A stretch of DNA of 64,000 nucleotides from Aquibium sp. ELW1220. Lineage in GTDB: Bacteria; Pseudomonadota; Alphaproteobacteria; Rhizobiales; Rhizobiaceae. The translations under genes were made by a program, and so were the position numbers. Shown piece by piece: positions 1 through 9,200 of this stretch. Positions within the stretch are counted from its first letter, which is position 1. Each line of letters starts with the position of its first letter. Below the pieces are notes generated by a model, which worked only from the letters and a program-made list of their open reading frames with translations, ran no database searches and was not told the origin of the DNA. Location of the stretch: the NCBI RefSeq assembly GCF_030398385.1, contig NZ_JAOAOQ010000032.1:1-64000 (forward strand), in the 5' to 3' direction.

Positions 1-1
1 G

Positions 2-202
2 CATTGGGTGCTCGACGTCACCTTCGACGAGGACGCAGCCCGCAATCGCGCCGACAACGGCCCGGAGAACCTCGCAATCCTACGCCGACTGACGCTCAAC
101 CTCCTGCGAACCGCCAGACCCGAACTCGCCATCAGCCGAAAACGAAAGCGAGCAGGGTGGTCCGACGCCTTCGCCAGATCAATCATCGGCCAAATGCGAT
201 AG
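2..202 (+). mobile_element. ISAs1-type transposase, 3' end only (partial at window edge)
   Basis: Reading frame open from the window edge to a TAG at 200-202. It encodes the C-terminal ~66 residues of an ISAs1-family (DDE) transposase: the stretch begins HWVLDVTFDEDAARNR, continues with [17 protein letters not shown] and ends in the basic run [13 protein letters not shown]. The HW-(V/L)-D-V-x-F-x-E-D and N-x-A-x-x-R-x-x-L-N-L-L pattern is the conserved end of this family. The rest of the gene lies outside the window, so whether the element is intact cannot be judged. It sits ~100 bp upstream of plsX, where rhizobia usually carry a DUF177 gene, suggesting insertion or rearrangement here. Confidence 0.75.
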
Positions 203-226
203 CCCTATCCCGGGAACCGATTCCGG

Positions 227-254
227 TTGTGCGCGCTCCGAAAAAGGCTATTTT
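227..254 (+). promoter_or_regulatory. Candidate sigma70 promoter for plsX
   Basis: TTGTGC (227-232) and TATTTT (249-254) are separated by 16 bp, about 50 bp before the plsX start. This is the only promoter-like pair between the transposase stop and plsX. If the IS separated plsX from its ancestral upstream gene, a promoter here would be needed. The match is modest. Confidence 0.25.
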
Positions 255-305
255 CGCCGGGCTTTGGCGAGGCGCCGACGGCCGGCAACCAACGACGAGA
301 CAAGT

Positions 306-1373
306 GTGATCAGAATCTCCATTGATGCGATGGGCGGTGACCACGGTCCGGAGGTTATCCTTCACGGCCTGGACAATGTCGCGCAGCGCCGGTCCGACGT
401 GCGTTTTCTCATCTTCGGGCGCGAAGAGGCGGTCTCTCCGGTTCTCCTCAAATATCCGCGCCTTGCAGGAATCTCGACCTTCACGCATTGCGAGGTGTCG
501 GTGCGGATGGACGACAAGCCGAGCCAGGCGCTTCGCCATGGCCGGTGGAAGTCGTCGATGTGGAAGGCGATCGAGGCCGTCAAGTCGGGCGATGCCGACG
601 TCTGCGTGTCGGCCGGCAACACCGGCGCGCTGATGGCGATGTCCAAGTTCTGCCTGCGGACGATGGCGGCGATCGAGAGGCCTGCGATCGCGGCGATCTG
701 GCCAACCGCCAGGAGCGAGAGCATCGTGCTCGACGTCGGCGCGACGATCGGCGCCGACGCCCACCAGCTGATCGACTTCGCCATTCTCGGCAGCGCCATG
801 GCGCGGGCCCTGTTCCAGGTCGAGCGGCCGACCGTCGGCCTGCTGAACGTCGGCGTGGAGGAGGTGAAGGGCCAGGAGGACGTCCGCGAAGCGGGCCGTC
901 TGCTGCGTGAGGCCGACCTGACATCCATGCGCTACCACGGTTTCGTGGAGGGTGACGACATCGGGCGCGGCACGGTGGACGTGGTCGTGACGGAGGGTTT
1001 TGCAGGCAACATCGCCCTGAAGACCGCCGAGGGAACTGCGCGGCAGATCGGCGAATATCTGCGCGCCGCCATGACCCGGACGCTGATGGCCAAGATCGGC
1101 TATCTCTTCGCTCGCAGCGCCTTCCAGCGTCTGCGCGAGAAGATGGACGTTCGAAAAATCAATGGCGGCGTGTTCCTTGGCCTCAACGGAATCGTCGTGA
1201 AGAGCCATGGCGGAACCGACGACGAGGGCTTTGCAGCAGCCGTGGAACTCGGCTACGACATGGCCCGCAACAATCTGATCGACAAGATCCGCGCCGACAT
1301 CGACGCCTTCCACGCCGCGATGCCCACGGGGCGCCCCGGTCAGCGACCCGATGGCGAGCCGACCGAACTATAG
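306..1373 (+). CDS. plsX: Phosphate acyltransferase PlsX
   Basis: 355-residue acyl-ACP:phosphate acyltransferase. It makes acyl-phosphate for PlsY in the first step of membrane phospholipid synthesis and acts as a peripheral membrane enzyme. The N-terminus reads [13 protein letters not shown], the family signature, followed by [11 protein letters not shown] (~residue 105) and RPAIAAIWP; length is typical. The frame is open further upstream, but a GTG at 306 places the signature immediately after the start, so GTG was chosen. fabH follows after 9 bp, so the two are almost certainly cotranscribed in the usual alphaproteobacterial plsX-fabH-ihfA-merR order. Confidence 0.96.
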   Translation: MIRISIDAMGGDHGPEVILHGLDNVAQRRSDVRFLIFGREEAVSPVLLKYPRLAGISTFTHCEVSVRMDDKPSQALRHGRWKSSMWKAIEAVKSGDADVCVSAGNTGALMAMSKFCLRTMAAIERPAIAAIWPTARSESIVLDVGATIGADAHQLIDFAILGSAMARALFQVERPTVGLLNVGVEEVKGQEDVREAGRLLREADLTSMRYHGFVEGDDIGRGTVDVVVTEGFAGNIALKTAEGTARQIGEYLRAAMTRTLMAKIGYLFARSAFQRLREKMDVRKINGGVFLGLNGIVVKSHGGTDDEGFAAAVELGYDMARNNLIDKIRADIDAFHAAMPTGRPGQRPDGEPTEL

Positions 1374-1382
1374 GGGCAGGAA

Positions 1383-2354
1383 ATGATTCGTTCTGTAGTC
1401 CGCGGCGTTGGCTCCGCCTTGCCACGGCGCATCATGCGCAATGCCGATTTCGAAGGCATGGTGGAGACGTCGGATGCCTGGATCGTCCAGCGGACGGGCA
1501 TCACGCAGCGCCACATCGCCGCCGACGACGAGACGACGGCATCGCTCGGCGAGGCCGCCGCGCGCGCCGCGCTGGACGCGGCCGGGCTCACCGCCCAGGA
1601 CATCGACCTGATCGTGCTCGCGACGTCGACGCCCAACCACACCTTCCCGGCGACCTCCGTGGAGATCCAGGAGCGCCTGGGCATGCGGCATGGCTTCGCC
1701 TTCGATCTCCAGGCGGTGTGCAGCGGCTTCGTCTACGCGGTGACGACGGCGGACCTCTATATCCGTGGCGGGCTTGCCAAGCGCGTGCTCGTGATCGGCT
1801 CGGAGACCTTCTCGCGCCTTCTCGACTGGTCCGACCGGTCGACCTGCGTGCTGTTCGGCGACGGTGCGGGAGCAATCGTGCTCGAGGCGGCGGACGGGGA
1901 GGGCACGCTCGCGGACCGCGGCATTCTCGCGGCCAGCCTGCGCTCCGACGGCACGCACAAGCAGAAGCTCTATGTCGATGGCGGTCCTTCCACCACGCAG
2001 ACGGTGGGGCATCTGCGCATGGAAGGCCGCGAGGTCTTCAAGCACGCGGTCGGCATGATCACCGACGTGATCGAGGCGACCTTTGCGGCCGGCGGGATCA
2101 CGGCCGACGATCTCGACTGGTTCGTGCCCCACCAGGCCAACAAGCGCATCATCGACGCCTCCGCCAGGAAGCTCGGCATTCCCGAGGAGAAGGTGGTCGT
2201 GACGGTGGACCTGCACGGCAACACCTCGGCCGCATCGGTTCCGCTGGCCCTTTCGGTGGCGGTCGCGGACGGCCGCATCAAGCGCGGCGACCTGGTGCTT
2301 CTGGAAGCCATGGGCGGCGGCTTCACGTGGGGAGCGGTCCTCGTTCGATGGTAG
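1383..2354 (+). CDS. fabH: Beta-ketoacyl-ACP synthase III FabH
   Basis: 323-residue KAS III, which condenses acetyl-CoA with malonyl-ACP to start type II fatty acid synthesis in the cytosol. The thiolase-fold catalytic triad is visible: Cys113 in AVCSGF, His250 in FVPHQANKR and Asn280 in HGNTSAAS. The GDGAGA loop (~159-164) and the C-terminal glycine-rich GGGFTWGA end are present, and length is standard. The ATG at 1383 follows an AGGAAA Shine-Dalgarno-like sequence. It is coupled to plsX by a short gap, which links acyl-chain initiation with phospholipid synthesis. Confidence 0.97.
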   Translation: MIRSVVRGVGSALPRRIMRNADFEGMVETSDAWIVQRTGITQRHIAADDETTASLGEAAARAALDAAGLTAQDIDLIVLATSTPNHTFPATSVEIQERLGMRHGFAFDLQAVCSGFVYAVTTADLYIRGGLAKRVLVIGSETFSRLLDWSDRSTCVLFGDGAGAIVLEAADGEGTLADRGILAASLRSDGTHKQKLYVDGGPSTTQTVGHLRMEGREVFKHAVGMITDVIEATFAAGGITADDLDWFVPHQANKRIIDASARKLGIPEEKVVVTVDLHGNTSAASVPLALSVAVADGRIKRGDLVLLEAMGGGFTWGAVLVRW

Positions 2355-2384
2355 AATCATTGCGCAAGCCAGACCTTCGCTGGC

Positions 2385-2413
2385 TTGACCTTCCCGATTC
2401 GATTTCCTAACCT
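2385..2413 (+). promoter_or_regulatory. Candidate promoter for ihfA, overlapping a small hairpin
   Basis: CTTGACC (TTGACC at 2385-2390) and TAACCT (2408-2413) have a 17-bp spacer; CTTGAC is the favoured rhizobial -35. The -35 overlaps the right arm of a perfect 7-bp inverted repeat (AAGCCAG 2366-2372 / CTGGCTT 2380-2386). The hairpin could weakly terminate fabH transcripts, but it lacks a T-run. This suggests ihfA has its own start as well as read-through. Confidence 0.4.
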
Positions 2414-2462
2414 ATGCCCATTGAATAACTACAATATTTTCTTGATGAGAATGGACCGTCCG

Positions 2463-2780
2463 ATGGGGGGAAAGACTCTGACGCGCGCCGATCTTGCCGA
2501 GTCCGTCTATCGGAAAGTCGGCCTGTCGCGCACGGAATCCGCGCAGCTGGTCGAAATGGTGCTCGACGAGATCTGCACGGCCATCGTGGCGGGCGAGACC
2601 GTGAAGCTCTCGTCCTTCGCCACATTCCATGTGCGCGAGAAGAACGAGCGCATCGGCCGCAACCCGAAGACCGGTCAGGAAGTGCCCATCCTTCCGCGCA
2701 AGGTGATGACGTTCAAGGCGTCCAACGTCCTGAAGAACCGCATCCTGGACGCGCACCGGAAGGCCAAGGCCAAGGGCTGA
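2463..2780 (+). CDS. ihfA: Integration host factor subunit alpha
   Basis: 105-residue DNA-bending protein of the HU/IHF family. It pairs with IHF-beta to bend DNA at specific sites in nucleoid structure, recombination and sigma54-type promoters. The family signature appears as [16 protein letters not shown] followed by [12 protein letters not shown], which contains the intercalating proline region, and the sequence starts [13 protein letters not shown] as alphaproteobacterial IHF-alpha does. In-frame ATGs also exist at 2445 and 2451, but 2463 matches the conserved N-terminus. It lies 108 bp after fabH and 114 bp before the MerR gene. Confidence 0.95.
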   Translation: MGGKTLTRADLAESVYRKVGLSRTESAQLVEMVLDEICTAIVAGETVKLSSFATFHVREKNERIGRNPKTGQEVPILPRKVMTFKASNVLKNRILDAHRKAKAKG

Positions 2781-2894
2781 CTCCGGCCTGCCCGGTGTTC
2801 TTCGTGCCTTCCCTGCGATCTGGCGGCTTCGTCCTTGAATGGCTGGACGCAACCGGGTGAAATGGGCGCGACGATTCGCTGAGAGAGCCATCAC

Positions 2895-3434
2895 ATGGAA
2901 AAGAGCCCGGACGCTTTCCGCACCATCAGCGAGGTGGCCGAGGATCTTGACCTGCCGCAGCACGTGCTGCGGTTCTGGGAGACCCGCTTCACCCAGATCA
3001 AGCCGTTGAAGCGCGGTGGCGGGCGGCGCTACTACCGTCCGCAGGACGTCGACCTGATCAAGGGCATCAAGAGCATGCTCTACGATCAGGGCTACACGAT
3101 CAAGGGCGTCCAGAAACTCCTGCGCGACAACGGGAACCAGTTCGTCGCGGCGATCGGGGCCGGCGATCTCGCCGCAGCCGAGGTCATTGCCCAGCGCAAG
3201 CAGCAGGCCTCGCCGGCACCGGCCGCGCCGCAGCCGCGCGGCCAGGAGGACGAAATGCTGCTCGGCGAACCCAAGGTTCGCCCCAACCGGCGCTTCTTCG
3301 GTCTCGGCAAGGCGGAGGAGGACGGAGCGGTGCCGCCGGACGCGGGCAAGCTCACCCGCGACAACCGGGCTCTTCTCCAGGAGGCGCTGTTCGACCTGCT
3401 CGAGTGCAAGCGGCTGCTCGACCAGGTCCGGTAG
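2895..3434 (+). CDS. MerR-family transcriptional regulator
   Basis: 179-residue protein with an N-terminal winged-helix MerR domain (~residues 8-75): [25 protein letters not shown], then the wing [19 protein letters not shown] and the recognition of a single DNA element by [11 protein letters not shown]. The middle is low-complexity (Ala/Pro/Gln, ~100-125) and the C-terminus ([19 protein letters not shown]) probably forms a dimerisation helix. No cysteine cluster for metal sensing is visible, so the inducer is unknown. This is the conserved regulator downstream of ihfA in Rhizobiales; its role there is not established. Confidence 0.9.
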   Translation: MEKSPDAFRTISEVAEDLDLPQHVLRFWETRFTQIKPLKRGGGRRYYRPQDVDLIKGIKSMLYDQGYTIKGVQKLLRDNGNQFVAAIGAGDLAAAEVIAQRKQQASPAPAAPQPRGQEDEMLLGEPKVRPNRRFFGLGKAEEDGAVPPDAGKLTRDNRALLQEALFDLLECKRLLDQVR

Positions 3435-3476
3435 GCCCGCCGCGCCGCTGTCCGCTCGGAAAGCGCGCGATAGCGC

Positions 3477-3842
3477 TCAGTCGTCGTTGGCAGCCGTCAG
3501 GTTCTCGGGACGGATCCCTTCCTCCGCAGCCCTGTGGTCGAGCACGCGCGCCATCACGAGGCGGCGGGACTTGACCAGCGGGGCCATGGCGGCGCGTACC
3601 CGTTCGAGCCGAGGATTCTGTCCGTGCTGCTCGACGGCAAGCGGGCTGGCGTAGATCTCGCTCACCATCATGCGGTTCGGGATCGGCCGGCCGTCGCGGT
3701 CGACCGGTTCCAGCACCTCGAAGCGCAGGCAGCCCTGCTCCTCGGCGAGCGTGCGGCGCGCGTGATCCATGATCAGCCCGCGGAAGGCATCGACGTGCCC
3801 CTCCACGATCTCGTATTCGACGATGATGGCCTGCTCGTCCAC
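3477..3842 (-). CDS. Antibiotic biosynthesis monooxygenase (ABM)-like protein
   Basis: 121-residue small alpha/beta protein of the ABM/putative quinol monooxygenase superfamily: IIVEYEIVEGHVDAFRGLI, then a basic helix and GCLRFEVLEP, then a VSEIYAS strand in the canonical order. The reading frame extends further upstream, but a GTG at 3842 preceded by GGAGGGG 4-5 nt away is the best start. Members are cofactorless monooxygenases or heme-handling enzymes; the substrate here is unknown. It is downstream of and codirectional with the CHASE2 cyclase, with a 117-bp gap, so it may be read through from that operon. Confidence 0.75.
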   Translation of the reverse strand: MDEQAIIVEYEIVEGHVDAFRGLIMDHARRTLAEEQGCLRFEVLEPVDRDGRPIPNRMMVSEIYASPLAVEQHGQNPRLERVRAAMAPLVKSRRLVMARVLDHRAAEEGIRPENLTAANDD

Positions 3843-3959
3843 GAACCCCTCCACGACACGCTCGATCCGCGTCGATCGTAGCCTGCGGATCACATGTTTG
3901 CCAACGCAGGGAGGATCGCGAGGTTCCCCCTCCACGACGCTCGGGACCAGACGCGAGGC

Positions 3960-6185
3960 TTATTTTTCGCGCGCGGTGTAGGTCCCGTCCCAGCCGGCGG
4001 GCGGCGGATCGGCCCGCAGCACGGCCAGGCGACCACGCATGATCTTGTAGAGCTTCGCGAGTTCGACCGGCGCGTCGGCGTCGAAATCGTCGAGCGCCTG
4101 TTCGGCGGCGTCGAAATCGAGTGAACGATACTGCTCGAGGAAACGGTCGTGGCGTGCCTTCAGCGCACGGAAGGGTTCGCTCTCCTTTACGTCGCCCTGG
4201 CCAAGCAGGGTGTAGACCGGCGTCGGCTCGGCGCGGCCGACGAGTTTTACCCGGTCCACCTCCAGCAGGGCGAAATCGTCCATGCCCTCGGCCGTGCTGC
4301 CCGAAATCAGGTTCGACAGGCCATACTGCTTCGTCATTCCCTCGATGCGCGCGGCGACGTTCACCGGGTCGCCGATCGCCGAATAGTCGAAACGCTGGCG
4401 CGAGCCGAGATTGCCCACGCAGCAGATGCCCGAGTTGAGCCCGACGCCGACGGCGATGTCCGTCCCGAATTCGCGGTTGAAGCCGACGAGCGCGGCCTGC
4501 ATGGCGAGCACGCTTTCGCAGGCCCTGCGCCGATGGTCGGCAACGTCGAGGGGGGCGTTCCAGAACGCCATGATGCCGTCGCCCATGTACTTGTCGATGG
4601 TCGCGCCGCGCTCCATCAGCACGTCGGTCATGGGGGTGAGGTAGTTGTTGAGGAATTCCGTGAGCTCGTTGGCGCCGAGCTTTTCGGACAGCGTGGTGAA
4701 GCCGCGGATGTCGGCAAAGAGCAGTGTCAGCTCCTTATTCTCGCCGCCGAGAACCAGGCTCTGCGGATTGTCCATCAGTTTCTCGACCATCGACGGCGCG
4801 AGATAATGGCTGAAGGCCGAGCGGATGTAGCGCCGCTCGCTTTCGCTGACCAGAAGGCGCACGCCGGACGCGATGCCGTAGGCGAGCAGGCTGGCCTGCG
4901 CCGGCAGGATCGGCGACAGCAGCATGTTGTACCAGGCGAAGGCGAGCCAGCCGGTGACGAGCGCGATGGCGATGGCGGCCGCTGCCACCAGTGCGTTGGC
5001 GAGCGCCGGCAGCGCGGGCAGGAAGGCCAGCACCAGGATCGTCAGCACGATGGCCAGAGCCACCTCGGCGCCGACGGCCCAGTCGGGCCGGCTGAGAAAG
5101 GTGCCGCCGAGGATCTGGTCGATGATCTCGGCATGGACCAGCACGCCGGGAACGCCCGAGGCGAGGGGGGTGGAGACGAGGTCGCGCAGGCCGATCGCCG
5201 AGGTGCCGATCAGGACGATGTGGCCCGCGATCACGTCCGCCAGCGCGGGATCGAGTTCGTCGCGCGCCAGCTCGGCCGCGGGAACGATGTTGGCGACGGC
5301 CTGGCCCGAGAAATAGACCCACATGGTCGCATCCGGACTCGTCGGCACCTCGTAGTGGCCGTTCTTCACCGCCACCATGCCGGGCAGACCGGTGTCGTGC
5401 TCGCCATGGGCGCCGGTGCTGCGGATCACGAAGGTGGACGCGCCCTGCGCGATGCGCAGCGATTCCATCGACAGCGCCGGATAGAGCTTCTCGCCATAGC
5501 GGGCAATCAGCGGGATCTGCCGCACGACGCCGTCGCGGGCAGGGGGGAAGTTGATCAGGCCGATGCCGGGCGCGGCCGCGTCGAGGACGGGCAGGTTGCG
5601 CACGCTGCCCTCGTAGCTCGGCAGATACTCCACCGGGCTGATGCCGCCGAATCCGAAACCGGCCTTGGGATCGGGCGGCGGCGTGCGCGTCGTCTCCGCG
5701 AGCGCCAGCCCGGCAATGACCGGCGAGCGGGCAAGCACGTCGGCGAGATAGGCGTCGTTGTCGAGCACCGCGCCCTGCGGCGGCTCGATCACCTGGAAAC
5801 CCTGCCGGCGGAGCTCCTGCAGCGCCAGCACCGGCGAGGTGCGGTCGGGTTCGGCAAGCAGCATGTCGAGCCCGATCGACGCCGCGCCCATGTCGGTCAT
5901 GTTGGCGATGATGCGGGCGAGCACCGTGCGCGGCCAGGGCCACTGCCCGAGCTCGCCGATGCTGGTGTCGTCGATGTCGATGACGGTGATCGGGCTTCCC
6001 GCCGGCTGCCGCGGCTTCACCGCCTGGTAGCCGTCGAACACCATCGCGTTGAGCCTGTCGACCGGGCTGAGCGGCGAGAAGGCGGCGAGAATGACGAAGG
6101 CAGCCGACAGGACGCCCGCTGCCCAGATCGACGTCCGGCGGTAGCGCCGCAGGGCGGCGCCGAGGTTCTTCGCGAAGTTGGTCAT
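3960..6185 (-). CDS. CHASE2-domain class III adenylate cyclase
   Basis: 741-residue membrane sensor. A TM segment (~20-38) leads into an extracytoplasmic CHASE2 domain (~45-345; VIDIDDTSIGELGQWPWPR is typical), then ~3 TM helices (~365-435) and a cytoplasmic class III cyclase domain (~480-660). Metal-binding Asp492 (FADIRGF) and Asp536 (YMGDG) are present, as are adenine-selecting Lys532 and Asp606 and the transition-state pair Asn609/Arg613, so it should be active and make cAMP. The C-terminal ~75 residues are helical. It is last of three consecutive minus-strand genes, 78 bp after the FecR-domain gene; that pairing suggests it senses an envelope signal linked to that protein. Confidence 0.92.
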   Translation of the reverse strand: MTNFAKNLGAALRRYRRTSIWAAGVLSAAFVILAAFSPLSPVDRLNAMVFDGYQAVKPRQPAGSPITVIDIDDTSIGELGQWPWPRTVLARIIANMTDMGAASIGLDMLLAEPDRTSPVLALQELRRQGFQVIEPPQGAVLDNDAYLADVLARSPVIAGLALAETTRTPPPDPKAGFGFGGISPVEYLPSYEGSVRNLPVLDAAAPGIGLINFPPARDGVVRQIPLIARYGEKLYPALSMESLRIAQGASTFVIRSTGAHGEHDTGLPGMVAVKNGHYEVPTSPDATMWVYFSGQAVANIVPAAELARDELDPALADVIAGHIVLIGTSAIGLRDLVSTPLASGVPGVLVHAEIIDQILGGTFLSRPDWAVGAEVALAIVLTILVLAFLPALPALANALVAAAAIAIALVTGWLAFAWYNMLLSPILPAQASLLAYGIASGVRLLVSESERRYIRSAFSHYLAPSMVEKLMDNPQSLVLGGENKELTLLFADIRGFTTLSEKLGANELTEFLNNYLTPMTDVLMERGATIDKYMGDGIMAFWNAPLDVADHRRRACESVLAMQAALVGFNREFGTDIAVGVGLNSGICCVGNLGSRQRFDYSAIGDPVNVAARIEGMTKQYGLSNLISGSTAEGMDDFALLEVDRVKLVGRAEPTPVYTLLGQGDVKESEPFRALKARHDRFLEQYRSLDFDAAEQALDDFDADAPVELAKLYKIMRGRLAVLRADPPPAGWDGTYTAREK

Positions 6186-6263
6186 CTCAGCGCCTGGAAG
6201 CAGTCAGCGCTTCGCCACCGGATACAGGGTCGGCAGGTTGTGCACAACAGGCCGGTCGAGACC

Positions 6264-9200
6264 TCATTGCGATGGCAGCGACGGAGACGTGCCGGTCTGG
6301 ATGCCGGCAATGGTGCCGGTGCCGAGCCTGTTCTCGCCCTCGAACGTGAAGTTGCCGATGACGCCGCCGGCCTTGATGTTGCCGTTGTTGACGAAGGCAC
6401 CGCTCAGCCCGCCGGAGATGTTGGTATCGACTGCGCCCATCCCGCCCGCGAAATGCGACTGTCCTAGCCCGATGACGTTGCCGTTCACCTCCGAGAAGAG
6501 CTCCAGACCGTCGATGTCGATGTTCACCTCGCCGAGACGGGAGTTGAAGTCGAAACTCATGTCCATCGTGCCGGCCGCGATGTACTTCGCCACGCCGCCC
6601 TCCCCGTCGGAGCGCGCGATGTTGGCGAGCGCGGTGCCCTCATAGGTCGCGGAAATATCCGTCGGCATATCGACGTTGCTGGTCACGTCACCCGCGACCC
6701 AGGTGCCCATGTGGACGAAGTCCCTGCGGGTGCCCTCCTCGTTGGGATCTTCCACGACCGTCCGCGTGCCCCACCAGCCCCAGTCGAGGAAGCTGCACTG
6801 GGTACAATGGGCATAGCCCTCGATCGGATTGGCGCGGCCGGAGACAAGATAGCTGCCGGGGTTGTCACCCGCGTTGTTGGCGACGCTGTCCTCGTTCTCG
6901 AAGTTGACACGGGTGTTCTCGTTGTCGCCGTTGCGGCTGGCGGCAAACAGGTTGTCGTCTACGAAGGCGCTTGCGCCGCCCGACTCCCCGATCGGTCCGA
7001 AACCGAGTTCGTAGCCCGCGATCGACTCGTTCGGATTGAACACCTCCTCGAGCGAATAGCCGTAGATATCCGGTGCCAAGACCTTGTCGACCAGCGTGGC
7101 CGATGCCGAGACGTCGTTGGTTTCCGCGTTCAGGGTCAGCGTGAACAGCGGCTCGGTTCCCGTCCAGACGGCGAAGGGATAGTCGATCCCCTCGATGTTC
7201 GATTCGACCAGACCGGACATGTAGCCGCTGACGGTGCGCGAGGTGCGGCCGAGTTCGGCCTGCGGGGTCGTGTCGACCAGATCGGCCACGTGATGCGTCG
7301 AGAAGGGATAGCCGGTGCCGATGTAGCCTTCCGACGGATCGCCCGAGAAGCCGGGGCCGAGCAGCGAGTCGTTGTAGGAGTCGGCCGTGTCGACGTCGGC
7401 GCCGAGGACGAAGTTGTTGGCGTTCTCGCTGAAGAACGCGTTGCCAGACGCCCCCTCGATGGCCGCGATCGAGCCGCGCGTGTTGGCCGGTCCCGAATAG
7501 GCGTTGTACCGGAAGCTGCCGCGGCGGCCGCCTGCGAGCTCGGCGTTGCCGTCGGAATCGATTCCGATGGACGTGACGTAGATCTGGGCTGCGCTCTTCT
7601 GCGCGACGCCGTCGCCTTCGATGGAGACCCAGGACTGGAACACCTTGGCGTCGTAGTTGACGTCCTCGACCCCGTAATTCGCGGCGGTATTGGATTCCAC
7701 GATGTAGAGGTTGGTCGAACTCAGGCTCTCCGGAGCGATGGGCCCAAACCGGTCGTCGAAGAAGAACGGCGCGTCGATGCCCTGGATCGGATCCTGCGTC
7801 AGCGTGTATTCGCGGACGTTGGTGCCGGTGTTCAGGCTGGAGATAACGGCCTGCGACGTCGGCGTGCCGGCGATCAGGTAGTAGGGATCCGTGGGGTCGC
7901 CGTCGAAGCCGAGCAGATAGGCCGCGAAGTCGCCCGCGCCGGCATATGCCGTGCCGGAGACATCCTGCTCCAGTGCGTATCCCGACACGGCGATGGCTTC
8001 CAGGCCGGTGTCGCCCTGCGTGCCCGTCACGTCGGGCAACGCCGCTACTTCCGATTCGCTGAGGAGCGAGCCGCCGATCTTGTCGAACACGACCGTCCGG
8101 TCGGATGTTTCGGTCGTGCCGACGAGACCGCGCTCGCCCGCATTGTCGACGGGAGGCTCCGTGCCGAGCGGGACGAAGATGTCGGGCGCCGTGAGCACCC
8201 GAGCCGTCACGATCTCGACGCGCTCGGTCTGCTTCCCGACGATCGTGCCGACCCCGTAGAAGTTGTCGTTGGGATCGCCGATCGTGAAGTCGCCGATCAC
8301 GCCACCCGCGATGTTGTCGCCATCGTTGACGAAGGCGCCGCTGACGTAAAAATAGGGGTCGTAATATTCGCCCGAACCCTCGGCGTGGAACAAAGCCTGG
8401 TCGCCCCCTTCCGCCCCGTAGGCATTGCCGGACACCGAAACGCCCGCAAAATCGTCGATCCAGAACGCGCCGGCACGGTCGTTGAAGTTGTAGCTCATGC
8501 CGAACGTGCCGGTCGCGATGTACTGCGCGGGCTGCCCTTCGCCCTGGTATTCCACCACCGTGCCGAGCAGGGTGCCTTCGTAGGTCGCGCGCACGTTGAC
8601 CGGCATGTCGATCTCGGCGGTGATGTCGCCCGCCACCCAGGTGCCCATGTGGACGTAGTCCGTCCGCGTCCCGAATCCCTCTTCTTCCGGGTCGGTCACG
8701 CGTACCCGCGTTCCCCACCAGCCCCAGTCGGCGAAATCGCAATCGGCGCAATGAGAGTAGCCCGCGATCGGCACGGCCCGGCCCGACACCAGATAGCTTC
8801 CCGCATTGGTCTCGTCGGTGTGGTCGATCTCCACGCCGGGAACAAAGCTCTCGCCCTCGCCGAGATAGCCGTCCGTCAGGATGCGGGTGTTCTCGGGCGA
8901 ATTGTTCTGGACTGCACCGTAGACATCGTCGTTGACGAAGGTGCTGCCGCCCGTTGCGCCCTCGCCGGTGGTCACGAGCGGGCTGAAGCCGCCGAGCGGA
9001 ACGCCGTCGACGCCCTCTGGCGCGGCGCCGAAGGTGAGCAGGTACTTGTCCACGCCGAAATAATCGCCGTCGTTGACGTCGCTGGCGATGCCCACCGCTG
9101 CCACCGAATGGTTCTCGGCATTGATCTGCATGAAGAAGTTCGGGCCGGCCTCGCCGGCGAGAGCGTAGGCACTGCCGAGGTCGGACTCGGCCACGCCCGC

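Noticed and set aside
4149-6467. Very long open frame on the plus strand (>700 codons)
   Set aside because: It is antisense to the CHASE2 cyclase gene, has no recognisable domains and an amino-acid composition expected from the complementary strand of GC-rich coding DNA.
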